A stretch of 64,000 bases of DNA from Mermis nigrescens (GCA_036768485.1 JAVLUZ010000145.1:23787471-23851470), one strand, 5' to 3'. Counted from the stretch's first letter, positions 1 to 13,700 are shown. Program-made: numbers and translations. The notes: generated by a model from the sequence alone, not told the origin.

Positions 1-440
1 CTATAGGTATTTCATTTCAACATTGCTTATTTACGTATAGTTCTCAAGTCAACCCTGCCCAAATAAAACAGGATGTTACATAAGTTAAATTTTTCAAAAC
101 TTGTTATGGTCTTTGAGAAAAGTAGCAATTATCAAGCCAACGTATGACAATTTTAACGATAAGCTTGCAGCATTTCGTATGATATTAAGAGTTAGAAAGG
201 TCTTATTTTTTCGCTTATTTATGTATGTACATAATTATGCAAAAGTTCATAATGCTTTTATTGAGTGAGGAAGATTTATGACTGCAGCTAGAATTCATTT
301 TGTATTTCGCAAGGGGGTTTGATAAATTATAAATGATTTTAGCATCTCAGGAATATATGTGCTAAACTCTAGAGAGCCTCATAGATTATTCGGTTGGTAA
401 ATGCATATTTTATGATTGATTCTGCTGATAAATACTCTAG

Positions 441-533
441 AGAACGATTCCCCATTCAAACAGCTTCGCACCCGCGTAAGCAAGACGCAAGTTTCAGAAG
501 ATCCTGTGAATCGAAGTCAACGGTCAGAATCGA
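441..533 (+). CDS. candidate upstream ECT2 linker exon
   Basis: An open stretch after the AG at 439-440 reads as a hydrophilic Ser/Arg/Thr-rich peptide (for example TRVSKTQVSEDP, then RSQRSESS). It resembles the low-complexity linker between the BRCT and DH parts of ECT2. A weak donor (GTGAAG, the same hexamer as after the 1564-1703 exon) at 534 would leave phase 1. That phase matches an acceptor at 1563, giving a Ser codon across the junction. The polypyrimidine tract is poor and no conserved motif is present, so this is a suggestion only. Confidence 0.27.
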
Positions 534-553
534 GTTGTGAAGCATTGCCATCA

Positions 554-980
554 TAGGTGCACAAGGTCAGGGTCGGCAGGGGGTTGAAATCCCGAAAATC
601 CAAATCAGTAAATGTAATGTTCACGATTTTTTGCTGTTTTAACGATCAAAATGTTCAAAATAGCCTATAAAACGTTTTCTAGTGGTAATCTCGAATTTTA
701 AAAGCATTTTTACTTCATTTTGACTGCATTATATCACTTTTAACACTAAAAACTGCAAAACTTTATCAATTTTGGGCGCTTTTTGAGTAAAAAGTGCTTA
801 AAAGTACTACTCTAGCGCGAAATGCCGGAAAAATTTTGACGTTTCTACTGCTTTTGACCTCAAAAATGATGCAAAAAACGTTCTCATCAGCTCAAAATCG
901 CTGGACGCTACCTGTCCGGCTGACCCTTCAGGAGGGTAATACCCCCTCACCCCTCCCCTCTATGGATGTTTATGTGTGAT
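554..980. mobile_element. family J repeat (GTGCACAAGG ... TACCCCCTCACCCC)
   Basis: It starts AGGTGCACAAGGTCAGGG and ends TAATACCCCCTCACCCC. Related copies, some partial, are near 13736-14160, 18680-19115, 25257-26690, 28680-28850, 47041-47490 and 49017-49470. It resembles the other short non-autonomous elements here. Ends are approximate. It abuts the candidate exon at 441-533. Confidence 0.6.
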
Positions 981-1294
981 TGCCACGTTGAAAGTAAAGC
1001 AGGATACTTGTTTTTTAAGCCGATAAATCGATTCTGATCAAAGCGACGCAACTTATAAAACTCAATAGACTTTGCACTGCCTCATTAGATCTCACTATTA
1101 GATTTTAGATTCTTGTTTTTTAGGAATCTAAGTTAAACATTCCATTGTTGTGTTCCAAGCGTCTGATAACCATCTATGGTTGAAATGTAAAAAAAGTTTT
1201 ATGTATTGCAAATATTGTAAACAGGAAAAACTATAGTTGTACTCTCTGATTTATTCTTCGTTTTTATACTTTATAGACTAATTGGTTTTGCGAA

Positions 1295-1465
1295 CAGGCA
1301 CGTATCTCTGGGGGAATTGGGGGGTTCGGACCCCCTAACTCAGAAAAATCGGAAGAATAGGACTTTTTAAACGTTATTTTGTGCTATTTTTGGCCTTTTT
1401 GGGCTTAATCCCCCAAAAATTGGTGTTGGTCTCCTCTCAAAATAGGACGGCCAGCTACGTGCTTG
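1295..1465. mobile_element. family D hAT-like MITE, copy 1
   Basis: Ends are CAGGCACGTA and TACGTGCTTG. Flanking 8-bp repeats are TTTGCGAA (1287-1294) and TTCGCGAA (1466-1473), 7 of 8 identical. An 8-bp duplication with a CAGG start is typical of hAT elements. Confidence 0.8.
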
Positions 1466-1563
1466 TTCGCGAATAATTTGGGCACCAACAATATGTATCT
1501 ATACGAACCTTAAAAACTGATTCCCGTTCAGAACAACATGCTATTTTGTTTATTCAATTTTAG

Positions 1564-1703
1564 CAGATCACGTGATTACATGCGATGACGTTGAAAATTT
1601 CCTTAAAACGCCAAACCGCTGCATGTCCAAACGGCAACAAGTTTGCTTGGAACTTTTGCAAACCGAAAATAACTACTTCCAAGTTCTTCGCACGATTATG
1701 AAG
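1564..1703 (+). CDS. ECT2: ECT2 exon: start of DH domain
   Basis: The exon encodes a hydrophilic lead-in and then [20 protein letters not shown], the first conserved helix of the DH domain (human ECT2 has ELYQTESNYV... here). It follows a TTTTAG acceptor at 1563; an alternative acceptor lies 3 bases downstream. The donor is GTGAAG and the exon ends in phase 0. Confidence 0.82.
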
Positions 1704-4700
1704 GTGAAGGCGTCTTGAATAAACCTCAGTTTGATGGCTCGGAATTGGGGCAACTGGCCATTTATATGTAGAACGCACAATTTTTCCTAAAAATAGCTCA
1801 AAAACGGCTTTATTCGTCTACAAAAGTCGGAGAGAGATGAAAAAATTTGAGTTTGGGCGAAGTTGGTTCTACTAAATGTTGTGAATCTTTGAGGGAAATC
1901 TATCCTCGTTCAGAGTTACATAGCCTTACCCTTCCAACTTTCTCTAATTTAGGGATTCTTGCCTCAAATTTTGCTGCCAGGTTACCTATGTAACATATGA
2001 AGCTTCTAAGTTTTTTAGTTCGAGCCGAGCATTTGGATTTTACCTTATAGAGCGTGGGTCAAAAAACGAATCGCATATTGGACCTTATAACTTTTTATAT
2101 ACTTGTTCAAACTGGATGCGGTTTGCTTTGTATAAGAGCCTATTATTACTGTAGGAACGTGGTAAAATTCCGATCATGCTAGTTTAGCATGATTTTACAG
2201 ATTCAGGTGCATAAAATTAGCTACGTATCATCATCATCATCCCGTTTTACGTCGTTTTACCCGATTGGGGTTGGACGTTTGATGCTATGTCGCCATTTCA
2301 CCCGATCATGAGTGTCTTCCATACGTAGATTTTTGGCAGCCAAGTCCTTTTTAATTGTCTTCATCCACGTTGTCTTCGGCCGGCCTCTTGGCAGTTTTCC
2401 AGGCGCCACCAGGTTTTTGGCTGATATGACATTACCGGCCTGGCTTCTTTCGACATGTCCTAGCCAGCGCAATCTGCAAGTCCGCAGTGTATTCTGGATA
2501 TTGTCCATTGTAAGTCTTCTAAGAATTTCTTCGTTGCTAATTTTGTCGGCCAGGCGCAAACCAAGCATCCAACGAAGCAATTTCATTTCAGTTCTGTTTA
2601 AAGCGTTTTATGCTATTTGCCATTGCCCTATGTTTCTGATCCATACAGCAGGACTGGGCGAACACAGCGCTGGTACAGTTGACTGCGGGTTGGTAATGGT
2701 ATACTCTTTTGCATCAGTAGACCAGCTATGACTTTCCATTTCCATTTCTTCCACGTGGCCTTGATTCTGCATCTAACGCTCGCTTCAGCAGCACCATTGG
2801 CTTGTACTGTGCCGCCTAGGTATGTGAAAGTATTGACCTTTTCTACCGTCATTTCATCGATTTGTAGCATATTTGGATCTACGATTTCTGAAACTACGCC
2901 AGTTGTGCATGCTGTACATTTGAAGTTATCTTTTACTGCGTTCAAACCTTGACGTATTCCTGAGCATTTTTTGTGGCACCACTGCTTGCACATGGTACAA
3001 AGGACGGAATTATTTCCAACACCTTTTGAGCAAACGGCACATTGGTATCTTACAGACTTCAAAGTTGGTCCTTTCTCACCGGAGACCATATACTTGGTTT
3101 TGCTTGGATTGACGATCATGCCTTTTTTCATTGGACTTGCAATTCATAATTTGAAACGCTCTTTTAGCTCATCTTGATTTTTAGCCGTAAGCACAAGGTC
3201 GTCAGCGTATAGTAGTTCCATGGGTGTTTTAGTGTATATTTGCTTGGTTGCTTCTTCCATTGCCTATGGTTATGTCTGATCTCTTTACTGTGGCCAGCCT
3301 TTGACTTGACAACTGTTTTTGATGACCGATATGTTGTCATTATCAGTCTTACTAGCTTTTCTGAGATTAGCTGTCTTCTCAAAGCCCATATGATCGTTTC
3401 TCTTGGTATTCTGTCGAAGGCTTTTTCGAGATCTACGAACAGGTAATGCAGCAGTTGGTGTTTCTCAACATACTTCTCTTGTAATTGTCTTAATATAAAA
3501 ATTGGATCAGTTCTTGACCTATGGCGCATAAATCGATATTGTATTCCACTAATTCGTATGAGTTTTCGCAGCCTTAATTCCAGAATTTTTTCGAAAATTT
3601 TAATGCCGTGCTCAAGTAGGCGGATTCCTCGATAGGATGTACAGTTCAGAGGGTCGCCTTTTCCTTTAAACAATAGTATTGTCATGCTTTTAGTGAAATC
3701 GTCTGGCATTTCTTCAGTTTTCCACAATTGTTGGAAGATATGAAGTAGGGCAAGCAATGCAAGTCGTCCAGCTGCCTTTATGACATCTACTGATAGACCT
3801 GTTGGCCCAGGTGACTTCCGTTTCTTGAAAGATTTCATGGCTTCTTTCACTTCGTTTTCCGTTATTTCTTCAACTGGGCCTTCTATCATTGTACAATCGT
3901 CTACTTTAACTTTTCCATTGCTTTCATTCAACAGTTTTTGGTAGTATTCCCTCCATCTATCACATATCTGTTCTGTAGATACTAATAATCGTCCATTATC
4001 GTCTTTTACACATATAGCACCAGTAACATCTTGTTTTTCAGTCCTTCTGTTCTTAGCTAGCCAATATAGTTTTCTTAAGTTTTAGCCGTTTTGTACACTT
4101 CTTTATCAACAGCACATTGGCTTTTTTGCCATCTCCGGTAAGCATCTTTCTTTGTAGTGATAACTGTTCTGACTTTTTCACTGAACCACCATGTTTCTCT
4201 AAGACGTTTTTGATGACTTCCTTTTGATGTTCCACAGACTTCTTGTGCTGTGTCGAGTAGTGTGTCGCGAAAATGCGACCAGCACCCGTTTGGTTCCAGT
4301 CGTTCAGCTATTAATCCTTCAAATTTTTCCTGAGTGCTGCTGTCAGCTAGCTTCCACGACTTGATTTTCGGGCTACATTCTTTTTTAACGGTCTTTATGG
4401 CACAATTCGGCAACAAAAAGTCATCGATTAGAACACGGTGTTGTGGTATGCATTCTTCACCGGATACTGCCTTTGACATTTTTGCATCTGGATTTTATTT
4501 TGTATCCAGCTAGTATATAATCGATCTGATTTCGTAGGCTCCGCTCTTGTACGTTATGAGGTGTTGATTTTGTTTCTTAAAATACGTGTTCAGGACGTGT
4601 AGTTGCAGGCTTTCAGCAAAGTTTAGAATTTCTTCCCCTGCACTGTTTCTTTCCCCGTATCCAAAACCACCGTGGTTTTGTTCATAACCCTCAGCACTAT

Positions 4701-7700
4701 TTCCTACATGGCCGTTTAAATCTCCACAGATGATCAGTTGATCATTTAATGACAAGTCTCTGACTGCATCAGTGAGCGTGTTCCAGAAAAATTACTTTTC
4801 TTCGTCTGCTCTCCCTTGTTGAGGGGCGTATACTGAGACCACTGTTAGTATTTCGTCGTTGGTCTTGATTTTGAGCCACATTATTCTTGAGTTGATTCGT
4901 TTCACTTCAACGACATCATCAATCCTGTCCGCTTTGACTAGTATTCCAACACCAGCCTCTCCAGAGGCTTCACCTGACCAGTAAAATTTGTAATTCTCGT
5001 TATTATCGCCAATAAATTTACACGACGATCCTTTCCACCTGGTTTCCTGTACACAGCATATGTTGATTTTTCGACGGACTAGTATATCTATTATTTCTCT
5101 ACTTCTTCCAAACATTGTTCCAACGTTTATTGAAGCAACTCTATATATTTGAAACCCGGAGATTCTTTGCACCCCTTGACCGTTTAAGATATGCCGGGGA
5201 CTAGTGGGCCATATTACTTTTCGACGGTGTGCAGACAATTAATCGCCAACAATTAATCGCGCACAATTAATCGTGGACAATTAATCGCCGAACAATTAAT
5301 CGCCTTAACAATTAATCGCCGGGACATGTAATCGCCTAATATACTTATATGTATGTATTTATAGTAAAAACAATACTTTACTTGAAACAAAAACTGTCGT
5401 TGCAAAATACTGCGAATTTGTCTAAAAATTGAAACTGTGTGACAAGCCACACAAACAATAAGAAATATCCAGCTCCCCGTAGCTATTCACGATTCTTTGA
5501 ATACGAGCTGTAAAATCTCTGCATTTTTTCCTTCCAATGGGAGGCTGTTGGCCGGCCAAATACTGTTCAATCATCATTTCGTTTTTACTTTGTTCTAATC
5601 GTAGCGCCTTGAAAAATTTCCAAACTGTGGTGTGATGATTCTGAAGCGTTTTTAGCAATCAATTTTCTCGAAGGTGTAAAATTCTCGACGCTTCGCGCCA
5701 TATTCTTATGTTTTGACTATATTTTATTCCATTTGTTCTGGGGTTTCACCTTTCCCTTGAAAAATTCTCAATTCCCCCCCAGAATTCGCGATCTTTCGCA
5801 GAAAAGGTTATTTTGAAGCGTTTCTAGCTATCTATTTGCTCAAAAGTGTCAAATTTTTGGCGCTTCACGCCATAAACTCATGTTTTAACTACATTTTGTT
5901 CAATTTATTCGACTTTTTTGATTTTTTTCGAATTTTCTTGTGCTGTTATGCTCTAGAAAGATAGAGCATCGTAAAAAACGCCTAAAAATGATGTGTTTTA
6001 CGCGTACCCACTATTTGCAGGCCCCAAAAAGACACCTCAAAATTTCACCCCCCCCAGAATGCCTATGCTGTGCATGTATGATAATAAGCTAAGCTTTCAC
6101 ATCCACTACTTTCCTTTTTACACACCTTTTTATATTTTTATACAGGTATTTATTTTTGACATGCCTTTGATGACGCTTGGTTGTTTACGATTAAATAGAC
6201 CCGCGATTAATTGTGCGCACGATTAACTATTCTGCGATTAACTGTTGGCGATTAATTGTCCGCGATTAATTGTTGGCGATTAATTGTCATGTAATCCTTT
6301 TCGACATAGCATTGAATTTTAGGAGCAGGTTTTCTACATCCGGATGCCCTTCCTGACGATAACCACTTGTTTTGAGCAAGTGTAACCTAGCCTATGGTGC
6401 AAGCACCTCAGACCACTAGGCAGCGGTCGGTTTTGAAATCAGAGTTGTCCTTCTCCTAGATGGACTGCCTACCATGGCTATGAGCTCCATCTACCCAGAA
6501 CATGTGGCTTTAAGGCGCCACAAACCCGCCTTTCTTCCTCACGGATTTATCGTTACCCAGGGACTCCGCAAGGAGGCACCGTGAGAACTTGACTGGCAGA
6601 GCTATGATCAAGTGACAGTTAGACTTATGTGGTATTTTATAGGAATACAGACGTTCGTATCTTCGCAACATTATGACTTTTCAACGGTTTGTTTTATATG
6701 ATAGTTAAAATTTTCGTCTATTGTTCTCTATATTTTTATATCGATTAGTTTAGCCTACGTGAAGAAAATGCACTTTCCCTACGGGTTACTGCATTCATAG
6801 TCAACGTTTTTAATTTACAAGCACGTGTCAAAACCTTCAATTTTTGTTTAAAGCTTTGTTGTTTTGCAATAGCCCGAAATGCGCCTAGCAAATCACTTCA
6901 ACGATAGCTGAATAAATTGGCTTCAGAATAAAAAAGGTTTTGCTCAACAGTCACAGACATAGGTGGGCGGCAGCTAAATTTTGCGGGGTGCAAGATTTTC
7001 TAAAGGTCAAAAAATGACCTTAAAAATAGTGATATGGCGAAAAAACACCATTTTTAAACGTTTCTCATCGAGCACTATCCATTCGCATCAAAAACTTGCG
7101 AAAAAAAACAAAAAAATTCAAAAAATTGAATTCTGGGGGGGGTTATTTTCGATTTCTTAGGGGGTGGGTGTATACCCCCACCCCCTCACGCCCAGGTGTG
7201 GTCACAGAGTGCTATTAAGTTGCAGTGCAACAATGTTTCTGATAGATGCTTTCATGACTCGAAAAACGAGTTTTGCTAAATTGTTTGTACCTTTCGAACA
7301 ACGCTAAAAGTATTGATATCACTCTAGCTTCTTTATGCGTGGATGATAGGCTTTTTAAGAAAGCAAATCGCATTCCATTTGCTTTCGTCGTTAAGAAGTT
7401 ACAAGGTCCGATAGGCGATTCGTTTTTTAGTCCAATTTCACGATTTTTGACCAAACAATGGTTCTTGCGGCTGAGTTATGTAGGATTAATGATCAATTTT
7501 ATTATAGAAATTTGGTCATAAAGGTCGGTAATACTCGTATTTGGTTTGCACGGTTTTTTTGTATTCAGCAAAGATTTTTCCCGATGTACAAAGACTTTTC
7601 GGGACCGTCTTTGTACATGTACACAGATTTTTGGGAAGACATAAAATTGCAAAAAAGGTCTAAAATTCGCAAAATTTTCGGCGCTTCGCGCCGAAATAAG

Positions 7701-10700
7701 TAACTGTGTGTTCTATATATCTTTATAATGGCAGAAATTGCATTTCAAAAGGAAAAATGTCAAATTTTTGGCGCTTCGCGCCCTTCTGCGAGGCAATTTT
7801 CAGTAATTTTTATCATCAAAAAACCAGAAATTAGCTAAAATACACTACCATAGGTTAAAAAACCCTGTTTTACTCCACTAAAATCGCTACTGTATGTACC
7901 ATATTATAGTACACAAAAATTCGTGTGTGTAGAATGTACAAAAACTTTTGGGGACCATCTTTGTACATGTACAAACGGACCTTGTACGAAAAACACTGTG
8001 CTTTGTCGACTTTCTTATATATGCTAAATTCATGATTACCCAATTTCAAGGTAAAACTACATATCCACATTTTTTTCCGACCAGATATTCAAGGAACCGT
8101 TGGAAAATCCGAATTTGATCGGAGGCGAAATACTGGATCCTATGGAGTTGAAGCTAATTTTTGGCCGTATCCCACCGATTTTCGAGGTTCACGCTAAAAT
8201 ATGCAGAGATTTGGCTACTTTGATAATGCATTGGGTCGAAACTAGGTGCATTGGTGACGTTTGGCTGAAATATGTAAGGTTTTTTCTTAGGTGCACGTGC
8301 ATATGTATTGAACGCTAAGCCGTAAATTTAGGGTCGGCTGCCCCTCCCTTTGTCCCAAAAAAACATTTTCGATAATGCATGAGATGATGGGAAAATTGCA
8401 TTCTGTTTATTAGAAAATCTTAAAATTTTCGGCTAAGCGCCTTTACATTGTAAGCATAAACTATTTTCATAATTTAGCCTCAAGCGCGGCCAAAACACGA
8501 CGCTTTTAAAGCCTATTAAGATGAAAGTTCTTCAGAAAAGTTAAAATTTTATGTTCTCAATCGATATAGCATGTTGTAAAACGTCGAAAAATGTTGTTTC
8601 TACCATGTACCACGAGGCACGTATCTCTGGGGGGGGTTCGTACCCCCAAAATTCAGAAAAATCGGAAAAGCAGGACTTTTTAAACGTTATTTTGTGCTAT
8701 TTTTGGCCTTTTTGGGTATAGTCCCCCAAAATTGGTGTTGGTTCCCCCAAAATAGGACGGCCAGCTACGTGCCTGTGTACCACCATAACAAAGTAATTAA
8801 TTATGGTTCTCTATTCTGAAGGACGCAAAGTCAAAGCATTACGAAAAGACGAAAATAGATCATTGGTAGCGCCTTAGCGCCTACCTATAATATTGTGCGG
8901 CTTTTTTAAAGATGGATAATAAAGAATTCGATGTAATTATTACTGTTTACACTTCTATTCTGCGTGTAAAGAGCGTGGCGTGTAAAGTTTCACTGTAACG
9001 TTATAACGTATACTTTTTTAAATTTTGGTCAGCGACACGACTTATCAAATTCACATTTGCAGTCTGTGTCTTCTACTTTTTTTTCAAATGTAGGCAATTC
9101 ATTAGGCTCGATGGCACTTTTTTATTTTTTAAAAAGTGACTTATTTTCAGAATAACGGTGTAAAGAGTGTAAAGAATCTGAGGGTGAACAAACACATTTT
9201 GGCCTGTTTTTTATCTGCCAACAACTACGGTTATGAGTCCCGAGAAAATTATTCCAGCAGAAATATACTACGACTCAATGGCTACCTTCGGCTTACCTGC
9301 AAACTGTTTTACACTCAATACGGAGTTAGATCTAGGGGTTCAAACTTAACACTCTAGTGAATGGTGTAAAGAGCAGGTTGTCATAGATTTCTCCGCCCGC
9401 CAACTTCTCCGGTTATACAGTCGGGACAAATTAAATAGAATATAAATAAAGTTCGTTCTAACTATTACGTCGCAGCAAACTGCGTTTAAAAAACTTGATA
9501 TTGAGTTACTTATGGAGGTGAAAAGTTCGAAATCAGGTGTGTAAAATATGCGGGAAAACACGCTTTTTCCCTTCTTTGATTGATCAATATGTATGTCAAA
9601 TAGGATGCGGAACAGGAGTTTTTCACACACAGACTACTACGATTCAAACGCTACAAACTGGCCCAAACCGAATTTCTTTACACTCAACGGGGAGTGAGGA
9701 CCAGATTTGTATAGTTTACAATGTGGTGGATTGTGGAGAAATACGTTTTTGTTCCTTTTTTTGTTCGCCGATTTCTCCGTTTAGAAGTCAGTGAACAGAA
9801 TAAAAATAAATCGCTTTCTAACGGATACACGTCACAGCAAATTGTGTTTATTCACATCAAAATGGAGCTTTTTCGGGCGGTTTAAAGTCAAAAATCGGGC
9901 TGTTAAACGTGTTTTTGTCTTGTTTTTTCTGCCAACTGCTCCGGTTATGAGTCTGGACATGATTTCAAATTTGAAAATGTATCAGGGGTCAAACGTCATA
10001 TGACGGTTGGGCGCGTTTGTTTACACTCAATAGTGGTGTAAAGTGGTTTACATCTACTACTTATTTGCATTCAGACCATTGTGGAGACTTATTTTTCCAT
10101 TATTGTTGATCGTAATATCAGACTTACGAATTCGACTAAAATATTATTTACACTCGGCGGCTGTGTAAAGTTTAAAGTGAAAAGTAACTTTTTCTTTAGA
10201 GTATTGCGGACGGCCAAATTTTTTTTAAAATGTTCTTCGTGACTTCAAAATTACGAATCTGGCCTTAAAATCTTCAAATATCCGCTGGATGTTGAGATTT
10301 CTTGAAGCGAAGTATGAATTACGCGCATGTGTGTTATGCCACACGTGTTGCCTAATTTAAAGCATACTTTTAGTGATAAACTTGTCATTATAAAGTATGT
10401 AAGGGTCATTAATACAGTTATTTACATGCAAACGTTGACAATTTGTCATTAGGCTACATTGACGTATTGATCGTCTTTACGAAATGCGTATTACATTAGT
10501 TTACGCCCAGTGCCGATTCTACGTAAATTTAAACTGCGTCTTTAGTTCACATTGTCGTGCGTTTGCACAATATTGATTGTTGGCCGTTCTCTCGTCGTTT
10601 CTTATCAATATTAAGTTTCTCTGACATTTACATAGTTAATCGTCAATGGTTTCATGAATAAATTATGAAAAGTACGCAGTGTTTTTTTGTATTCGGCAAA

Positions 10701-13700
10701 GATTTTTCCCGATGTACAAAGACTTTTCAGGAACGTCTTTGACCAAAGATTTTTGGGAAGACGAAAACTGCAAAAGGTGTTAAATTCCAAAAAATTGTTT
10801 GTCCTATATATCTTTAAAATGGCCGAATTTGCATTTAGAATGGAAAAATGTCGAATTTTCCGACGCTCCGCGCCGTTTGGAGACAGTTTTTAGTAATTTT
10901 TGGCGTCAGAAACCCAGAAATTAGCTAAAATACACTAACACTGATCGAAAAACTTTGTTTTACCACACTAAAATCGTTCCTGAACCATATTATAGTTCAC
11001 AAAAATTTGCATGTACTAAATGTACAAAGACTTTTGGGACCATCTTTGTACATGCACAAACGGGCCTTGTACAAAAAAACACTACAAGCACCACTGTTTT
11101 TTTTGTATTCGGCAAAGATTTTTCCCGATGTACAAAGATTTTCGAGGCCGTCTTTGTACATTTACAAAGATTGCAAAGAAGGTCTAAAGTTCTAAAGAAT
11201 TTCGGCGCGCCGAAATGAGTAATTGTGTGTTCTATATGTCTTTACAATGACAGAAGTTGCATTTCGAAAGGAAATGTCAAATTTATCGGCGCTTCGTGCC
11301 GTTATAAGACAATTATTAGTGATTTTTGCCCTTGGAGACCCAGAAATTAGCTAAAATACACTACCAAAAGTCGAACAACTCTGTTTTTACCACACTAAGA
11401 TCGCTACTGTACCATATTATCGCACCCAAAAATTTGTGTGTACAGAATGTACAAGGATTTTTGGGAGGACAAAAACTGTAAAAAGGTGTAAAATTCCTGG
11501 AAATTTTCGGCGCTTCGCGCCGATATGAGTAATTGTTTGTCCTACATATCTTTAAAATGGTAGAATTTGCATTTAGAATGGAAAAATGTCAAATTTTTCG
11601 GTGCTTCGCGCCGTTTTGAGACAATTATTAGTAATTTTTGGCGTCTGAAACCCAGAAATTAGCTAAAATACATTACCAAAGATCGAAAACCCTGTTTTAC
11701 CACACTAAAATCGCTACTGTACTATATTATAATACACAAAAATTTGCATGTACAAAATGTACAAAGACTTTTGGGGACCATCTTTATACATGTATAAACG
11801 TATACCTTGTACAAAAAAGCTGGCAAGCACACCATCTTGTTAAATGCTGTCGCATAGCAATGCATAGCATACTAGCGTAACTATGCGCAATACGTCGTCT
11901 TTTGGTTGGTGATCGTTTCTTTTTTGGAATTAGCATTCATATTATTAACTTTTACGTCAGAGGTGCAACTCTTTCTGCAGGCCGCAGATTATACTTCGAA
12001 TTTATGCGTTTTTAGCGAAAGTCTAATATTCAGTTGATTCTTTCAACTTTCACAGGCTTGCTTAAATAACTTTTCACTAGTCCCCTCCTTTTATATCCTA
12101 AATAATGCTTAATTCCAAGTATATTCGTCCTTTTTGTTCCATCGGAGCATTTCTGGTTGCTAGTAATGCAATATCTATGTACACAAGCGAAATCATGGGC
12201 GCAGAGGCAATAAATGAATCGCGGTTATATACATGCACTTGTGCCCCATTGGAAGAAATTTTAAAAAATTAATTAGAAATAGTAAAAACAAAATAAAGAT
12301 GAAAACGATACGACCTACATATTTCTATATCTGAAGGTATTCATATATTTTCAAATTGATAGAAAAACCTGCATATATTGTTTTGTTTAAACTTTCATTA
12401 AAAACTCATTAATGCTTTGTTATTGTATCATTTTTTTCAAAAAAAGATACGCAGGTTTTAATGTCGTCGGAAATTATGCGTGAATTCTATTCCATGTGTT
12501 TTGAAAAAATAGAAATTTGGGTTTTTTTTACTTGAAATTCATTGAAATTTTGTTACGCTCATGGCTCATGCTCATAAAACAAAAGGATTTATGTGTGTAT
12601 ATCTGCGACATGCGTCAGAGATCCTCTTACTAGTTCCGATCAGCCCTTACTTACTAGGAATTGGATCAGTCGTGCAGGCGAGCCTATGATAAGTATTATG
12701 GCATGGCTTTCTCTAGCTGGGCTGACCATTTTCCTTATTAGAAAGTACTTATATAATTAGGTACGTATATGGGTGTGGGCAGGGCGACCACCCCCTTAGA
12801 ACTACAAAGTTTTTTGACAGGTAAGATAATCCATGAAGAATGATCAAAATTAGAATTTTTTTCGGAAAAACTTACAATGTTTGGCGCTCCTCGTATATGT
12901 GAGGCTTAAAATTTTGGTTGGTGGTCCCCGGCCATTTTTAGGGAGGGGTGAATGATTTCCAATTTTTGGCCAAAAATGGTCTAAAAACGACCAAAAAATT
13001 CGATTTTTTCCAAAAATCGGCGGTTCAACAATTTTCTCGCTTTGGGGGATGGGGGATATCCGACTTTGGATAGGGGGATCCCTATCCCCTCTTACATGTA
13101 TAATGTATAGTGTTCAGAAAATTAATTAATTCAACTAAAGTTGAAAGTTACTTAAAGTAAAATTTTATTATGAAATTATGTACAAGCATGTGCGATACAA
13201 AACGATGAATAGGATAACTTTTCTCATAAATACTATCGAACGGCAATTCAGTCAAGAAGACCAGTCCAATAAGCTTTACTTGGAAAGAAAGAATTGATTA
13301 TCGAACTTTTAGTCAACTATTTTTATTTTTTATATTTTTTAGTCAACTAAATTTTCGGACTGCAATGCCTCTACTCTAATAAAATTGAATTATAAAAGTA
13401 AATACAATGCCTCTACTGCTAACGGCTGGTCATGCAGATTTGTAATTCAAACACTTCTTAGGAAGAAGATCTGATCAAAGCTTATCCGCCGTTTGTAAAT
13501 TTTTTCGAAAAAATCAAAGAGACGCTAAACGAGTGCGATCGAACGAAGCCGCGTTTCCACGCATTCTTGAAAGTTAGTGAATCGAGAATTAAGCCTGGTT
13601 TTAACACGGCATAAATCAAGCCTGAGCCCATGTAAAAATAAACTCTTTCCACCAAACCTTGTGCATTAAAAAGCTGTCTTCAAGTGTCAAAGTTGTATGT

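Larger units (their letters stand above)
2225..6640 (-). mobile_element. RTE-like non-LTR retrotransposon (degenerate), interrupted
   Basis: Read on the - strand it has a 5' leader (6306-6640), an apurinic-type endonuclease (from 5238), a linker, a reverse transcriptase with YADD at 3198-3209, and a C-terminal region. The 3' end is a short GAT/ATG-rich repeat (complement of CATCATCATCAT at 2229-2240), typical of RTE-type elements. The leader contains the conserved stretch seen as CATCCGGATGCCCTTCC on the + strand. Stops, frame changes and an internal deletion make it inactive. A MULE relic (5226-6296) splits the 5' part. Confidence 0.85.
2046..7440 (+). mobile_element. mariner-like non-autonomous element, split by nested insertions
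   Basis: The left piece (about 2046-2220) and right piece (about 6645-6957 plus 7209-7440) match, in order, the intact element at 56744-57519. Both ends carry the AACGAATCGC motif and its complement GCGATTCGTT. The middle is occupied by the RTE-like retrotransposon, and the right half is also cut by a 243-bp hAT-like MITE. Outer ends are degraded, so boundaries are approximate. Confidence 0.7.

Noticed and set aside
2312..2731. + strand 139-codon frame
   Set aside because: Antisense shadow of the RTE-like C-terminal region, whose - strand frame has clear RLRWLGHV and RGRPK motifs.
5651..6072. Separate gene inside the MULE relic (+ strand frame 5993-6226)
   Set aside because: It lies across the end of a family C repeat and the MULE terminal array; no protein signal.
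7458..7703. Open frames with [20 protein letters not shown] peptides (also 10687, 11007, 43083, 43367, 46315)
   Set aside because: They are translations of the family A MITE in various frames and strands, caused by the TTTGTACATGTACAAAG palindromes. Stops differ between copies and no domain is recognisable.
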